A stretch of 53,842 nucleotides of DNA from an uncultured Clostridium sp. (GCA_900540335.1 UQFC01000003.1:1-53842), one strand, 5' to 3'. Numbered from the stretch's first letter, positions 33,827-42,590 are shown. Notes: a model not told the origin generated them from the sequence alone. A program made the numbers and translations.

Positions 33827-35412
33827 ACCACCTCGTCTTTCTGTGTTATACTGGATGCGGAGCCAATCCCGGAAGTAAATTTGAAATAAATATCAATCTG
33901 CTGATCAGGATACACGTAGATCCGGTCGATCAATTCAACAAGCACTTCTCTTGTCAGTTGTGCTGATGTAATCTTTCCCCGGCTGAAATGATTCAGCCAT
34001 TTTACAGTGTCCTGTATGACAGTCATTTCATTTTCTTCCACATTTTTCAGTTCATCCAGTTCTTTTTGATATTGTTCATTCTCCGTATCATACATCTTTT
34101 TCAATTCCAGATATTCCTCTTTGGAAAGGATATCATCCATAAACTGCTCGTAAGCTCTTTTCCGATATTCTGTGTTTTTCTCAATTTTTGCTTTCAAACG
34201 GGCTATCCTGTCGTCCAGCTTCGGTTTTTGGTCTCTGATCTGCACCTTTAAATTTTCAAGCGCACTTTTTATCTGTTTTATTTGCTGATTAATCGAAAAG
34301 GCAACCAGTTCATCCAGCTTTTCAAAGGTAATATGGTTCAATTCGCAGTAATTTCGCCCCATCTTCTGATGAAATCCACACTCATATCCGTCATATCCTT
34401 TACGTGAAGCAAGATACCGTTTACGCATAGCTGTTTTACATTTTCCGCAGAAAAGTAGCCCTACATATTTATGCGGCTCCTTATTCTTATCAAAATAAGA
34501 GACTCTATGATCTTTTCTTATCTGCTGTGCCTGCGCAAACTCTTCTTTAGAAATAATCGCTTCATGAGCATCCGGTATCAGTTCCAGTTCTTCAAGAGGA
34601 ATTGCCTTTCGGTAATTCAATTTATAGGACGGCTTATCAAATTTTCTTATCACAACTGCACCCGTATATACCGGATTCTTCAGAATTCCCCGGACTGTAG
34701 CAGGTGTCCATAAGCCTTTTCCCACATTCCAGGGATACCCGTTTTTCAAAACCTCTTTTTTATATTTTGCCGGAGCAGGGATCTGTTCCTCATTTAAAAT
34801 CCGGCTGATCACCGTCCCACCGTAACCGCTTAAATACATTCTGTAGATCCTGCTCACGATCTCTGCGGCATAAGCGTCCACCTCCAGATGATTATGGACT
34901 GTTTTGCTTTTCACGTATCCAAACGGTGGTTCTTTCGGAGTGTATTCTCCCATGGTTCTTTTTGCCTGAATTGTAGTCCTGATTTTTTTGGATGTGTCTT
35001 TAAGATACATATCATTGAGCAATGTCTTAATTTCCAGCAGTTCATCATAAGTGCTGACTGCTGAATCATAATGATCCAGAAGAGACACAACCCGAATTTT
35101 TCTCTCCGGGAAATATTTTCCCAGATAATAATTCGTATCAATATGTTCTCTCCCAAGACGTGACACATCTTTCAGAATGACCATATTGATGCTGCCAAGT
35201 TCAATATCGGTCAGCATTCTCCGGAATTCCGTTCTGTCAAAGTTACTGCCGGATGCACCGTCATCTGCATAGACCTTTACTTCCTCAATATCATTATGAC
35301 TTGCAATAAAGTCTCTTGCCATTTGAATCTGAGAGTGAATACTGTTGCTATATTTTCCCTCTTTTGTCCGTTCTTCTATGGAAATACGGCAATATATACC
35401 CGCCTGATACAT
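33823..35412 (-). CDS. Large serine recombinase B
   Basis: 529 residues with the same plan as its neighbour: Ser nucleophile in 'AGIYCRISIEERT', 'VYADDGASGSNFDRTEFRRM', 'LKDVSRLGREHIDTNYYLG', recombinase domain ('KEPPFGYVKS…'), zinc ribbon ('FCGKCKTAMRKR…CGFHQ…C') and coiled coil from about 390. The two proteins are clearly diverged, so this is not a recent duplication. AGAGGG lies before the ATG. It is upstream of recombinase A with four bases overlap, so both are made together. Which one acts at the ends, or whether both do, cannot be decided by reading. Confidence 0.92.
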   Translation of the reverse strand: MYQAGIYCRISIEERTKEGKYSNSIHSQIQMARDFIASHNDIEEVKVYADDGASGSNFDRTEFRRMLTDIELGSINMVILKDVSRLGREHIDTNYYLGKYFPERKIRVVSLLDHYDSAVSTYDELLEIKTLLNDMYLKDTSKKIRTTIQAKRTMGEYTPKEPPFGYVKSKTVHNHLEVDAYAAEIVSRIYRMYLSGYGGTVISRILNEEQIPAPAKYKKEVLKNGYPWNVGKGLWTPATVRGILKNPVYTGAVVIRKFDKPSYKLNYRKAIPLEELELIPDAHEAIISKEEFAQAQQIRKDHRVSYFDKNKEPHKYVGLLFCGKCKTAMRKRYLASRKGYDGYECGFHQKMGRNYCELNHITFEKLDELVAFSINQQIKQIKSALENLKVQIRDQKPKLDDRIARLKAKIEKNTEYRKRAYEQFMDDILSKEEYLELKKMYDTENEQYQKELDELKNVEENEMTVIQDTVKWLNHFSRGKITSAQLTREVLVELIDRIYVYPDQQIDIYFKFTSGIGSASSITQKDEVV

Positions 35413-35488
35413 TATATCCCTCTTTTCTTCGGTCTTGTATAGTCATTGTCTTTAATTGTCTTAATCTTACAATAGAAACTAAAGAAAA

Positions 35489-35695
35489 TCAACCTTCAAT
35501 TCTTCGTTCTGCCAGATTGCGGATACACTGCGTCAGGGTTTTATTTCCATTAAAATGCACACGGATCAGATATCCTTCATGCTCATAGCTTACATCTTCC
35601 CGCTGAAATTTGGGGGAGCCAGAACAGCTGTTAACCGCACTTTGATTTTCCCTCGATACTGCTGTCTGCTCTGCAGGTACAAGTAAGGTATTCAT
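35489..35695 (-). CDS. TnpW-like small transposon protein
   Basis: I chose the ATG at 35695 because AAGGAGG lies eight bases upstream; the frame extends to 35770 without a better site. The 68-residue product is polar at the start (MNTLLVPAEQTAVSREN) and ends 'YLIRVHFNGNKTLTQCIRNLAERRI'. The ending resembles the 'Y-x-V-x-x-x-F…L…L-I' core of TnpW proteins coded beside serine recombinases in clostridial elements; this is from memory and moderate. It lies 76 bases upstream of recombinase B on the same strand and may aid or regulate recombination. Confidence 0.6.
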   Translation of the reverse strand: MNTLLVPAEQTAVSRENQSAVNSCSGSPKFQREDVSYEHEGYLIRVHFNGNKTLTQCIRNLAERRIEG

Positions 35696-35893
35696 GCTAT
35701 ATGCCTCCTTCAGCATACAGTCCTCTATACATCCTATGCCGGCAGGGTTGTACAAAAGTTCCATATGCATTGAATTCAGCTTTCGAAAGCCTGACTTGAT
35801 TGTAACTTTTTACGGCATAGAACTCATTGAACAGAAATTGAGGGTAGATTGACTGTTATCTGATTCTTTTTTATCCACAAAATCGAAACGCCA

Positions 35894-35922
35894 TTGAATA
35901 GAACGTATGTTTGTGCTATGAT
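35894..35922 (+). promoter_or_regulatory. Promoter of the STAND ATPase gene
   Basis: TTGAAT (35894-35899), 17 bases, TATGAT (35917-35922), on the plus strand. Confidence 0.7.
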
Positions 35923-35978
35923 AAAGGAAATTTAGTACCAGTCAGTAGCAGAAATAATACGAAAAGGTGGGGTAGCGA

Positions 35979-36770
35979 TTGGATCGATGCGACTTTTGTT
36001 CTATAATGACATGTTTGAAAAATCATATCAGCGAAAGTAATCAGATGAGCCAGCCGGAATTTTTATATGAAATATTTGCAGATTTTATGGATAGTCAGGA
36101 AATTGGAGATTTCTCACTGGACAACGGACTGGTGTGCCGCTGGATGACAGGACAGGCAAAGATCAGTCCCAAAATATCCTCTTACTATGCAAAACCGAGC
36201 AAACAGGAACTGCTTGCAGCAACAATAGATCAGAACCTTATGCCGCTGATGGCCGACAGCCGTCAAGCCATTCAGGATGTTTATACTCTGTTTATACAGG
36301 ATGATACGATTTCAGAAGCGAAAAAGACAGAACTGGCATCTCTGTACAAAACTCCAGATTCCCAGCTTCTGTTTCTTGCAAAACTAATCTCTTTTGGTAT
36401 GGAACGACAATTTGTCAAGAGGGATGCCAGAAACCGGAAACTGATCGCAGGCGGCGCCCTCTCTCCGGCAGTCCTGAATTATATTATGGACAGTAAAGTG
36501 CCAAAACCATGCCGCCACTTTCTGGGGAGAGAGAACGAACTGGAAAAATTACATGCAATACTGGAAGAAAACAGCAAAGTATTTCTCTATGGAATTGCGG
36601 GAATAGGGAAAAGTGAACTGGCAAAGGCATATGCCAAAATATACAGGAAGGAATATACGAATATTCTGTATCTGATATACAGCGGGGATCTGAGGCAGGA
36701 TATCATTGATCTGGATTTTGCAGATGATCTGCCGGAAGATACGGAGGAAGAGCTGTTACTTAATATATGA
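35979..36770 (+). pseudogene. Truncated STAND (NB-ARC-like) ATPase
   Basis: The TTG start follows AAAAGGTGGGG. The 263-residue frame has a helical N-terminal region of about 170 residues, then 'HFLGRENELEKLHAILEENS' and the P-loop 'YGIAGIGKSELAKAYAKIY'. It stops soon after 'DLPEDTEEEL', before Walker B, the winged helix and the TPR-type sensor expected for such proteins of 700 or more residues. The last residues (LLNI) look like foreign sequence. So the gene was cut by a rearrangement. The intact type is a signal-responsive switch ATPase often seen in mobile elements and defence. The fragment could still bind ATP but not signal. Confidence 0.75.
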
Positions 36771-36844
36771 GCAGTACTTTCAGCGTTGGCTACTTCATTT
36801 ACAAATGTTTTAACTTGAGCAATTGATTTAAGCATTATACTCAA
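36765..36844 (-). pseudogene. Possible fragment of an HPr-like gene
   Basis: On the minus strand, after the fructokinase gene, an ATG-bearing frame reads 'IMLKSIAQVKTFVNEVANAE' and then runs into the end of the STAND gene. 'SIxxVKxFVN' is like the start of the short HPr-like proteins of Firmicutes. If so, its end and the STAND gene's end were both lost at the same junction near 36757-36770. Weak evidence. Confidence 0.3.
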
Positions 36845-36946
36845 TTATTTCATAACTTATCTTCCAACCATATCCATTTATTTGCTTTTCTAATTTGCAT
36901 TACAACTTAACGGATTACCGATTACCTATGCATTGCATCCATTTAA

Positions 36947-37906
36947 TCAAATATGATTAAAAATAAGAGAGCAGACCTCTTCTTTATTTGGCATAGAACA
37001 AATCGCACCTTTCCGAGTTGTAACAATAGATGCGGCAGCATTGGCAAACAACAGCATCTGTTCCAATTGGTCCTTTTCCAGATTATTTAATCCGTTCTCC
37101 AATATAAAAGCAAGAACACTGGCACAAAACGTATCCCCTGCCCCTGTAGTATCAACTGTATCTTTGCTGAGAAACGGCTGACCAAAGATTTTTTTATTGG
37201 AATAGTATGAAATGCTTCCGTTTTTACCTAATGTCACATTAATCAGTTTTGCCTTGGAATGTTTCCTTATTATCTTTACACCCTGATCGTAATCATTTAC
37301 TCCAGTGAGCCATTTTATTTCATCGTCAGCAATCTTCAGAATGTCACACTCTCTTATTCCATACCAAATAGCTGCCCTTGCCTGTTCCAAATCAATCCAC
37401 AATGGTTTTCTTAAATTAGGGTCAAAAGAAATCCATTTACCTATCTCTTTTGCATAAGTAACAGCAGCTTTTGTCGCTGAAGCGGCCGGTTCGTCGGTCA
37501 AAGAAAGGGAGCCAAAATGAAAAATACGACAATGCTCAATCAATTCTTTACAAACGTCTTTCTCCTCCAGCATGATGTCAGCCCCTGGTTTTCTATAAAA
37601 TGAAAAGTCTCTGTCCCCATCTGCCATCGTATGAACAATTGCAAGTGTAGTATTCGCTCCGTTATCATAAATCAATCCTTCATCAGAAATACCAATCCTT
37701 TTGATCGTATTCCCGAGCATTTTCCCAAAATAGTCGTCTCCCACCTTCCCTATAAAAGCGGTTTTATAGCCCAAACCGGCCAACATTGATAATACATTAC
37801 ATGGCGCTCCTCCTGGATTTGCTTCAAATATCGGATTTCCATTGGAACTGCTGCTATTTTGAATTAAATCAATTAGCAGTTCTCCTAATGCAACAACATC
37901 ATACAT
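36947..37906 (-). CDS. Fructokinase, PfkB family
   Basis: 319 residues. Opening 'MYDVVALGELLIDLIQ', the substrate region 'EANPGGAPCNVLSMLAGLG', 'IGKVGDDYFGKML', and the catalytic 'DTTGAGDTFCASVLAFILEN' with the base Asp. The family phosphorylates fructose or related sugars; the GGAPCN form is usual for fructokinases. The start overlaps the symporter gene end by eight bases. As last gene of the operon it would turn fructose from the dehydrogenase into fructose 6-phosphate for glycolysis. Confidence 0.85.
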   Translation of the reverse strand: MYDVVALGELLIDLIQNSSSSNGNPIFEANPGGAPCNVLSMLAGLGYKTAFIGKVGDDYFGKMLGNTIKRIGISDEGLIYDNGANTTLAIVHTMADGDRDFSFYRKPGADIMLEEKDVCKELIEHCRIFHFGSLSLTDEPAASATKAAVTYAKEIGKWISFDPNLRKPLWIDLEQARAAIWYGIRECDILKIADDEIKWLTGVNDYDQGVKIIRKHSKAKLINVTLGKNGSISYYSNKKIFGQPFLSKDTVDTTGAGDTFCASVLAFILENGLNNLEKDQLEQMLLFANAAASIVTTRKGAICSMPNKEEVCSLIFNHI

Positions 37907-39275
37907 GATTGTTCTCTCCCTTTCTCACCTGTATTTCATGCACAATCTTATTATATGTTTTCTTATTTAAACGATAGAAATACAAGACTACAGCCGTTAT
38001 AATCCAAAGTATCCCCGGAACCGTTGTAAACGAATGCTTAATAACTGACAGTACTGCTGCATTCTGCTGTTGGTTTGCAGCATATCCGAACATACCCAAA
38101 ATTCCAGCAAGCACGGAAGTTCCAATCGCCATTCCGATTTTGTTTCCCAGTGAAATAAACGCATACTGAAATCCGTCATTTCTAAGCCCTGTCTTCCATT
38201 CACCATACTCCACACAGTCCGGAACAATAGCATAGATTGCAGTATTAAAACCCGAAAAGAAAAATTGTGCCAAGCAGGAAAATATATAAAATGGAACAGG
38301 GGTTTCTCTGACTGTAAAGAAATACATGCAAAACATGCTAATTCCTGTCAACAGTGCAAAAATGGATGCAGACCGTCCTTTATTATTCGTAAGCCGAAAT
38401 ACAAACGGAAAACATGCTGCACCAATAATGGATGGAAGAATGATAAACATGGAATAGGTGCTAAATAGTGCTTGGTTTCCCTCCACATAGGTAAAATAGT
38501 ATAATGCATCCGCATTTCTTCCATAAAGTGTCACACCAAACAGAAACTGTCCAGCAAGAGCGATCATATATGGACGATTTTTCATCACAGTTCCTAATTG
38601 AACCTTTATGGAAATTTTTTCTTTCTCTGGTACTTCCACCACTTCTTTCGTTTTTGCAAAACAGAAGATATGACATGCTGCAAAAATACATCCATATAAA
38701 ACAGCAATCAGCAAATATCCTCTTTTATCATTTCCATTACCAAGGGTCTCAATAAGTGGAACCGTCACGATATTGATAATGCCAATCGCAATCATTGCGC
38801 TGACGGATCGAAATGTATTGATTTTAGCACGTTCCTCTATATTTTGTGTCATCGCTCCGCACAGCGTACCATAAGGAATATTCACACAAGTATAGCCTAA
38901 AACAAGAATACAATAAGTAATTGCCATATAGATAATCTTAGCAGTAGACGACCAATCTGGATGTGCCCAAAATGTCATAATCAATACGATTGCTGTCAAT
39001 GGTGCCGCAATCAACAGCCATGGTCTGTATCTCCCCCATTTTGTATGCGTTTTATCACTTAACCCACCAATAACCGGATCATTAATCGCATCCCAAAATC
39101 GTGAGAACAACATCAAACCTGCTACGGCTCCCATACCAATCCCAAAAACGTCTGTATAGAAAATCATCAGGAAATTTCCTACAAACATCCAACTGAAATT
39201 ACATCCTACATCACCCATGCCGTATGCAATCTTACTAATCAACGGCACTTTTACATTTGTATCTTTCTGATCCAT
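37899..39275 (-). CDS. GPH-family sugar:cation symporter
   Basis: 458 residues, twelve hydrophobic segments. The signature of the glycoside-pentoside-hexuronide family is clear: 'KIAYGMGDVGCNFSWMFVG', 'DAINDPVIGGLSDKTHTKWG' and 'RYRPWLLIAAP'. The protein takes up a sugar or sugar alcohol with Na+ or H+. AAGGGGGA precedes the ATG. Position between the VOC gene and the fructokinase gene suggests its substrate is what the dehydrogenase of this operon oxidises, perhaps sorbitol. Confidence 0.88.
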   Translation of the reverse strand: MDQKDTNVKVPLISKIAYGMGDVGCNFSWMFVGNFLMIFYTDVFGIGMGAVAGLMLFSRFWDAINDPVIGGLSDKTHTKWGRYRPWLLIAAPLTAIVLIMTFWAHPDWSSTAKIIYMAITYCILVLGYTCVNIPYGTLCGAMTQNIEERAKINTFRSVSAMIAIGIINIVTVPLIETLGNGNDKRGYLLIAVLYGCIFAACHIFCFAKTKEVVEVPEKEKISIKVQLGTVMKNRPYMIALAGQFLFGVTLYGRNADALYYFTYVEGNQALFSTYSMFIILPSIIGAACFPFVFRLTNNKGRSASIFALLTGISMFCMYFFTVRETPVPFYIFSCLAQFFFSGFNTAIYAIVPDCVEYGEWKTGLRNDGFQYAFISLGNKIGMAIGTSVLAGILGMFGYAANQQQNAAVLSVIKHSFTTVPGILWIITAVVLYFYRLNKKTYNKIVHEIQVRKGENNHV

Positions 39276-39294
39276 TACAATCCCCCTTTACCAC

Positions 39295-39693
39295 TTATAA
39301 ATACTGGCTGAACTCTACTTTTTCCCTGTTGGGACCGGTAATTGTAAAAAATCTTACCCCACGTTCCCAAAATGGAAGAAACTGGATTCCCTTTTCCAAA
39401 ATTGAAAATCCTGCTTTCGTTACCAATTTGTATACCTCTTCAATATCTGTAACATTCAGCGCAATATGATCCAACGCACCATTTTCCATCGCTGCATGTT
39501 TATTTTCATAAGTCTCAATTACCGTATGACCCAGCTTTAAGAAAGTAACCTTCTCATCTGCTTCCTGGTTCACAGTTTGAAAAACAACCCGAAATCCCAG
39601 TAATCTATAAAAATCCTTTGTTTTTCCAATGTCATTTGTAGGGATTCCTATATGCTGTAATCCGGTAATATACTTTTTAAAATCCTTTTCCAT
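39295..39693 (-). CDS. VOC-superfamily (glyoxalase-like) protein
   Basis: 132 residues with two βαβββ units. Potential metal ligands are His in 'GLQHIGIPTND', Glu in 'HTVIETYEN', His in 'LDHIALNVTD' and Glu in 'EKVEFSQYL', the H/E/H/E set of VOC enzymes. The family includes glyoxalase I, epimerases and dioxygenases. In this operon an epimerase or isomerase step on the sugar, or removal of a reactive side product, is conceivable. AAAGGATAGG precedes the ATG. The reaction is unknown. Confidence 0.8.
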   Translation of the reverse strand: MEKDFKKYITGLQHIGIPTNDIGKTKDFYRLLGFRVVFQTVNQEADEKVTFLKLGHTVIETYENKHAAMENGALDHIALNVTDIEEVYKLVTKAGFSILEKGIQFLPFWERGVRFFTITGPNREKVEFSQYL

Positions 39694-39773
39694 CTTTACC
39701 TATCCTTTTCAGGCACCTGTTGGATACGACCATGCAGGTGCCATGTCAGCCTTTCCTGCTTTTGACTCTTCTC

Positions 39774-40823
39774 TTATTCTGCAATACGAATAACAGCCTT
39801 TACAATATCAGCTTTATTATTCACGCTGTAGTCCATTGCTTTCTGCGCTTCATCCAACCTAAATACATCCGTTACAATTCCTTTCAGGTTTACCTTTCCT
39901 GCCGCAACCGCATCAATTGCCATTGGATAAATATGGCGGTACCGGAACACGGTCTTAAAGGTCAGTTCTTTGTCCAGCACAAGGCTCATGGGAAGTGTCA
40001 TCTCGCCGGTCTTGCTATATCCTACAAGAACAATATTGGAACCTTTTTTAGCCATATGAATTGCCTGCCTTGTTGTAATTTCTGTACCTGCTGTCTCAAT
40101 TACCAGATCCATACCTGCTCCATCTGTCACTTCCTTTACCCGTTCCAGGACATCCTCCTTCGCCCCATTGATTACTCCGGTTGCCCCCAGTTCCAATGCT
40201 TTCTCAAGACGTTTCTCCATAATGTCCACCACATATACCTCAGATACTCCTCTGGCTTTCAGCGCCATCATGGAAACAAGACCGATGCAGCCTGCACCCA
40301 TGACAACAGCTTTCTGCCCAAGATGCGCATCTCCCTGGATTGCTGCATGGAATCCCACTGCTAAAGGCTCGATCAAAGCCCCCTCCAATGTACTTACATT
40401 GTCCGGCAGTTTGAAGCACAGATCTGCTTCGTGGGCGACATATTCCTGAAATACGCCATCTACAGGCGGCGTTGCAAAGAACACCACATCCGGACACAGA
40501 TTGTATCGCCCCGTTTTACAAAATTCACAATGGCCGCACGTCTTTCCCGGCTCCAGTGCAACTCTATCTCCAACTTTCAGATGCTTTACATTCTTCCCGA
40601 CTTCAACAACCGTTCCACCTGGCTCATGTCCCAGTACAAAGGGCGGCTCTACCACATAATCCCCAATTGCCCCTGTTTCGTAATAATGCAGGTCGCTTCC
40701 GCAGATACCCACGTATTCCAGTTTTACCAATACCTCGTCATCTTTTACTTTTGGAATCTCCCGTTCTTCAAAACCCATTTTTCCGATTCCCAGCATGACT
40801 GCAACTTTCATTTTCCCTTCCAT
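39774..40823 (-). CDS. Zinc-dependent polyol dehydrogenase (sorbitol dehydrogenase type)
   Basis: 349 residues of the medium-chain dehydrogenase family. Catalytic zinc residues are Cys in 'VGICGSDLHYYETG' and 'GHEPGG' with Glu. The structural zinc has 'CGHCEFCKTGRYNLC'. The NAD site is 'VMGAGCIGLVSMMALKARG', with Asp after β2 ('VYVVDIME'), favouring NAD+. These match sorbitol/xylitol/L-iditol 2-dehydrogenases, which oxidise sorbitol to fructose. GGAGG lies eight bases before the ATG. It is the first gene of the operon, behind a promoter with the ROK-linked motif. Confidence 0.88.
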   Translation of the reverse strand: MEGKMKVAVMLGIGKMGFEEREIPKVKDDEVLVKLEYVGICGSDLHYYETGAIGDYVVEPPFVLGHEPGGTVVEVGKNVKHLKVGDRVALEPGKTCGHCEFCKTGRYNLCPDVVFFATPPVDGVFQEYVAHEADLCFKLPDNVSTLEGALIEPLAVGFHAAIQGDAHLGQKAVVMGAGCIGLVSMMALKARGVSEVYVVDIMEKRLEKALELGATGVINGAKEDVLERVKEVTDGAGMDLVIETAGTEITTRQAIHMAKKGSNIVLVGYSKTGEMTLPMSLVLDKELTFKTVFRYRHIYPMAIDAVAAGKVNLKGIVTDVFRLDEAQKAMDYSVNNKADIVKAVIRIAE

Positions 40824-40855
40824 TGTCGCATCCTCCTTTTTTATTTACTTTTATT

Positions 40856-40869
40856 TATACTTTATTAAA
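40856..40869 (-). promoter_or_regulatory. Shared 14-bp motif, probable ROK operator (dehydrogenase promoter)
   Basis: TATACTTTATTAAA occurs here and, identically, at 42182-42195 next to the ROK regulator's own start. It lies about 20-30 bases downstream of the -10 box. Confidence 0.65.
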
Positions 40870-40888
40870 TAGTTTTATTATGTTTTTT

Positions 40889-40917
40889 ATTTTATATTCC
40901 TTATACAATTTTGTCAA
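40889..40917 (-). promoter_or_regulatory. Promoter of the sugar-alcohol operon
   Basis: TTGACA (40917-40912), 17 bases, TAAAAT (40894-40889) on the minus strand. Confidence 0.8.
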
Positions 40918-40991
40918 TGCATTCCTATCAATCAAGTGATATTTCGTCATTATACTCAAAAATACATTCTATATTTTAGTAAAACTGCATC

Positions 40992-41025
40992 AAAAAAGGA
41001 GATTTCATTTCTGAAATCTCCTTTT
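40992..41025. terminator. Terminator between ROK gene and operon
   Basis: AAAAGGAGATTTC (40994-41006) pairs perfectly with GAAATCTCCTTTT (41013-41025); A's and T's on both sides make it bidirectional. Confidence 0.85.
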
Positions 41026-41042
41026 AAAGCATCGTGTGCTTC

Positions 41043-42170
41043 CTATATCTGCTTTATAAAATTTTCAATTACTTCAAGTGCTGCTCCCAGTGCAGCTGCC
41101 CCAACCTGATATCTGCAGCTATTTACAAATTGCCGATCCTCTGTGAATGTATTCCGCTCTGATACTTTATTCCATATATCCAATAAATAAGGCTCGACAT
41201 AACTTCCCACATATCCCCCCAGAATAATATCACAGTCAAGAAGCATATGGATGTTATTCAATGCCACAGCCAGATAGCCTGTATAGACATCCCATATTTC
41301 CGCTGCCCCTTGGTCTTTCTTTTCCAACAGTTCAAAGAACTTTCCTAACTTTCCTTCTGCCGCACCTGACAAAATTGCTGCACTGCAATACGCATCCAGA
41401 CATCCTTTTTTTCCGCAATAACATATTTTCCCATCAGGGATCACAGTCATATGCCCGACTTCCCCGCATCGGAAATGCTCCCCCTGTACAAGTCCATTAC
41501 GATCAAAAATCGCTCCTCCAACTGTATTACTTAAAGACAAGTAGAAAAACCGTTTCCGTTCATCGGAACAGATTCCTTCCGCATAAGCTCCTGCATTTGC
41601 ATCATTTAAAAAACAGCAGGGGTATGCAAAAAAGCTGCTTATGGAACCAAAAGATATCATTTTTACACCAAGGATATGTGAATATGTAATCAACTCTCTG
41701 TCTAAATCAACAATTCCAGGGAAAGAAATTCCTATACCCAAAATCCTCTTCCGATCAATCTTGCTTTCCTCCAGAAAAGCTTCCAGTTCATCATTCACCC
41801 TGCGATAATACGTCTCCTCATGTGCATAGGGAAGAAAAATACGCATATGTTTTAAAATCTCACCTGTAAGGTTGGTAAGTACAAAACCAATATGATTTTT
41901 TGTAATATCCACCCCAACCGCCTGCTTTACATTAACCGCAACCGACAGCGCCTTTGCTCGTCTTCCTCCCGTAGACTGCAATTCTCCGGTTTCTTCAATT
42001 AATCCCTTCTCAATCAGTTCCTTTGTAATCTGCGTTACAGTGGGAAGGCTCATCTTCATATCATACGAAATCTCCGGATTTGAAACCGTTCCATGCTTGC
42101 AGATATAGCGGAAAATGCGATTTCTGTTTTTTTTCTTTACCTCTATGTTTGTTGTCTGCTTTCTTTCCAT
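41043..42170 (-). CDS. ROK-family transcriptional regulator
   Basis: The ATG at 42170 is preferred; the frame extends to 42302 across the promoter. 375 residues: N-terminal winged helix ('NRIFRYICKHGTVSNPEISY', 'MSLPTVTQITKELIEKGLI'), then an ASKHA sugar-kinase fold with 'AVGVDITKNHIGFVLTNLTG', 'LGIGISFPGIVD' and the zinc motif 'CYCGKKGCLDAYCS' with 'GEVGHM'. ROK repressors bind a sugar and leave DNA. The same 14-bp sequence occurs at its own start and at the dehydrogenase promoter, so it probably controls both. Confidence 0.9.
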   Translation of the reverse strand: MERKQTTNIEVKKKNRNRIFRYICKHGTVSNPEISYDMKMSLPTVTQITKELIEKGLIEETGELQSTGGRRAKALSVAVNVKQAVGVDITKNHIGFVLTNLTGEILKHMRIFLPYAHEETYYRRVNDELEAFLEESKIDRKRILGIGISFPGIVDLDRELITYSHILGVKMISFGSISSFFAYPCCFLNDANAGAYAEGICSDERKRFFYLSLSNTVGGAIFDRNGLVQGEHFRCGEVGHMTVIPDGKICYCGKKGCLDAYCSAAILSGAAEGKLGKFFELLEKKDQGAAEIWDVYTGYLAVALNNIHMLLDCDIILGGYVGSYVEPYLLDIWNKVSERNTFTEDRQFVNSCRYQVGAAALGAALEVIENFIKQI

Positions 42171-42181
42171 GTTATACCGCC

Positions 42182-42197
42182 TATACTTTATTAAAGT
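42182..42197 (-). promoter_or_regulatory. ROK operator candidate (autoregulation)
   Basis: TATACTTTATTAAA (42182-42195) repeats the motif at 40856-40869. Here it is part of a perfect 13-bp palindrome ACTTTATTAAAGT (42185-42197), just downstream of the -10 box. Confidence 0.7.
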
Positions 42198-42206
42198 GTT
42201 TTCTTT

Positions 42207-42235
42207 AGTATAACACCTCGCCTTCCCAAAAGCAA
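42207..42235 (-). promoter_or_regulatory. Promoter of the ROK gene
   Basis: TTGCTT (42235-42230), 17 bases, TATACT (42212-42207) on the minus strand. Confidence 0.75.
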
Positions 42236-42360
42236 CTTCACCATTTCGACACGGTATACTGCTGTTACATCTGGGAACGTAAAGAACAACAAATACCACC
42301 AATCAGATTTAATTAGTATTGAAACGGAAGTTTTACGCTGCCCTGATTACTTCTTGAAAG

Positions 42361-42389
42361 TTGTTTATACATTGTTTTTATGATAAAAT
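42361..42389 (+). promoter_or_regulatory. Promoter of the RHH gene
   Basis: TTGTTT (42361-42366), 17 bases, TAAAAT (42384-42389) on the plus strand. Confidence 0.55.
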
Positions 42390-42419
42390 ACAGTTATTAA
42401 TTTTAACCGGAGGTGCTAT

Positions 42420-42590
42420 ATGGCTATCAGTTCCAACAATATACAGGTTTATACAACTCTTTCAAAAGAGTTGGTAGCCGAAATCGACAAGGACGCAAAA
42501 GAGAATTTCCGCACACGTTCCCAGCAGATTAATATGATCCTGACCGAATACTACAAGGCAAAAACGACAGCCAACTCTCATATAAAGTAA
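42420..42590 (+). CDS. Ribbon-helix-helix protein at the element end
   Basis: A 56-residue protein: MAISSNNIQVYTTLSKELVA then EIDKDAKENFRTRSQQINMI and LTEYYKAKTTANSHIK. An N-terminal strand (NIQVYTTLS) followed by two helices with 'RTRSQQINMIL' is the Arc/CopG/MetJ fold. CCGGAGGTG precedes the ATG. It lies about 50 bases from the inverted end, outside any operon, with its own promoter and terminator. Small DNA-binding proteins in this position in recombinase-driven elements can act as directionality factors or repressors; its role here is open. It may equally be a partnerless antitoxin. Confidence 0.75.
   Translation: MAISSNNIQVYTTLSKELVAEIDKDAKENFRTRSQQINMILTEYYKAKTTANSHIK

Noticed and set aside
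35979..36770. Intact defence STAND NTPase
   Set aside because: The frame stops before Walker B and all sensor repeats; called a truncated gene.
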